From: Candidatus Hydrogenedens sp. | GTDB lineage: Bacteria; Hydrogenedentota; Hydrogenedentia; Hydrogenedentales; Hydrogenedentaceae | Length of the DNA: 24,623 nt | Assembly (NCBI GenBank): GCA_035378955.1 | Contig: DAOSUS010000044.1 | Location: forward strand, 1 to 24,623 | Direction: 5' to 3' | The notes under the pieces: generated by a model | The model's input: the letters and a program-made list of their open reading frames with translations, nothing else | Databases searched by the model: none | What the model was told of the DNA's origin: nothing | Program-made: the position numbers and the translations under genes | Shown here: positions 24,369 through 24,623 of the stretch, in pieces | Layout of the letters: each line of letters opens with the position of its first letter | Numbering within the stretch: position 1 is the stretch's first letter

Positions 24369-24623
24369 ATGGGAGCAAAATACTCGGTTGAACAAATATT
24401 TGAACAGGCTGCGAAATTCGTCGTAAAACAAAAAGGCCAATGGGAACATAATGACTGGGAAGATTTCTTAGGAAAGATTTCCGAATACCAGATTGATTTA
24501 AATGATGAATTAATCGTAAAGTTAGGTTCCCTTTTAGAATTGGGTAAATATTTTTATTTCAACCTGCCTGAGACTGTAGAGAAAAAACAAAAAAAAACAA
24601 GGAGGTTACATTATGTCAAAAGG
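24369..24623 (+). CDS. Uncharacterised protein (partial, runs off right edge)
   Basis: The frame from ATG 24369 (AAGGAG 24357-24362) is open to the window end and encodes at least 85 residues: MGAKYSVEQIFEQAAKFVVKQ, then DWEDFLGKISEYQIDLNDELI and LGSLLELGKYFYFNLPETVE. It looks like a small acidic helical protein with no signal or transmembrane segment, and I do not recognise it. The natural end would be near TVEKKQKK; a further gene begins at 24613 in another frame behind AAGGAGG, so this frame must stop within a few codons past the edge or be shifted in the A-rich stretch 24584-24599. The promoter with palindrome lies 38 bases upstream. Confidence 0.6.
   Translation, partial: MGAKYSVEQIFEQAAKFVVKQKGQWEHNDWEDFLGKISEYQIDLNDELIVKLGSLLELGKYFYFNLPETVEKKQKKTRRLHYVKR
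24613..24623 (+). CDS. Start of a following gene (partial)
   Basis: ATG at 24613 is preceded by a near-ideal AAGGAGG ribosome site (24599-24605) at 7 bases. Only Met-Ser-Lys is visible. Overlap or close coupling to the gene at 24369 suggests an operon. Nothing can be said of function. Confidence 0.5.

Noticed and set aside
1..24623. CRISPR array, phage or insertion sequence
   Set aside because: No regularly spaced direct repeats, no integrase or transposase frame and no target-site duplications were seen.

Overview
The window looks like a low-GC chromosomal segment from an uncultured member of the Candidatus Hydrogenedentes (Hydrogenedentota) lineage. Three things point there: a GLUG-repeat protein ending in a Glu/Gly-rich linker plus a duplicated dockerin-like INLxELLRxIQxYN unit, which I recall as common in that group; an H-X-DG type pseudopilin; and several lineage-style orphan proteins. 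The assignment is inference from memory, not from a search. No tRNA, rRNA, CRISPR array, intact insertion sequence or phage gene was seen.

Layout. 1-109 is the C-terminal end of an exported or membrane protein. 216-3216 is a plus-strand run of a Gfo/Idh/MocA oxidoreductase, 3-dehydroquinate synthase (aroB) and a TPR protein. 3217-5294 is a decayed region: intergenic repeat motifs, the last ~95 codons of an aldehyde dehydrogenase, and a GLUG-repeat surface protein broken by two frameshifts but still carrying its dockerin-like C-terminus. A short TrmO-type tRNA methyltransferase follows (5543-6028). 6259-9768 (minus) encodes a large secreted protein joining a glycan-lyase-like N-terminal and central part to an alpha/beta-hydrolase esterase. 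Divergent from it, behind a perfect consensus sigma-70 promoter, are a small His/Cys-rich membrane protein and a pseudopilin with a natural polyhistidine tail.

11561-20415 is a same-strand block: a membrane-anchored DUF4097-like beta-helix protein (interrupted by one in-frame TAG), an ECF sigma factor overlapping a putative cysteine-free anti-sigma factor, a 1006-residue anchored protein built of about nine Ig-like carboxypeptidase-regulatory repeats, and two ATPase/permease pairs of an ABC-2 type transporter. The last five genes are nearly contiguous. Together they suggest an envelope-sensing and export or remodelling module; this is the best candidate for an undescribed system here.

The remainder is housekeeping and redox: a PrxQ/Bcp peroxiredoxin (minus), an HDOD regulator, a 2[4Fe-4S] ferredoxin too short for simple ORF calling, a radical SAM protein, a second pseudopilin (minus), and the start of an unrecognised operon at the right edge whose extended -10 box lies inside a perfect 19-bp palindrome.
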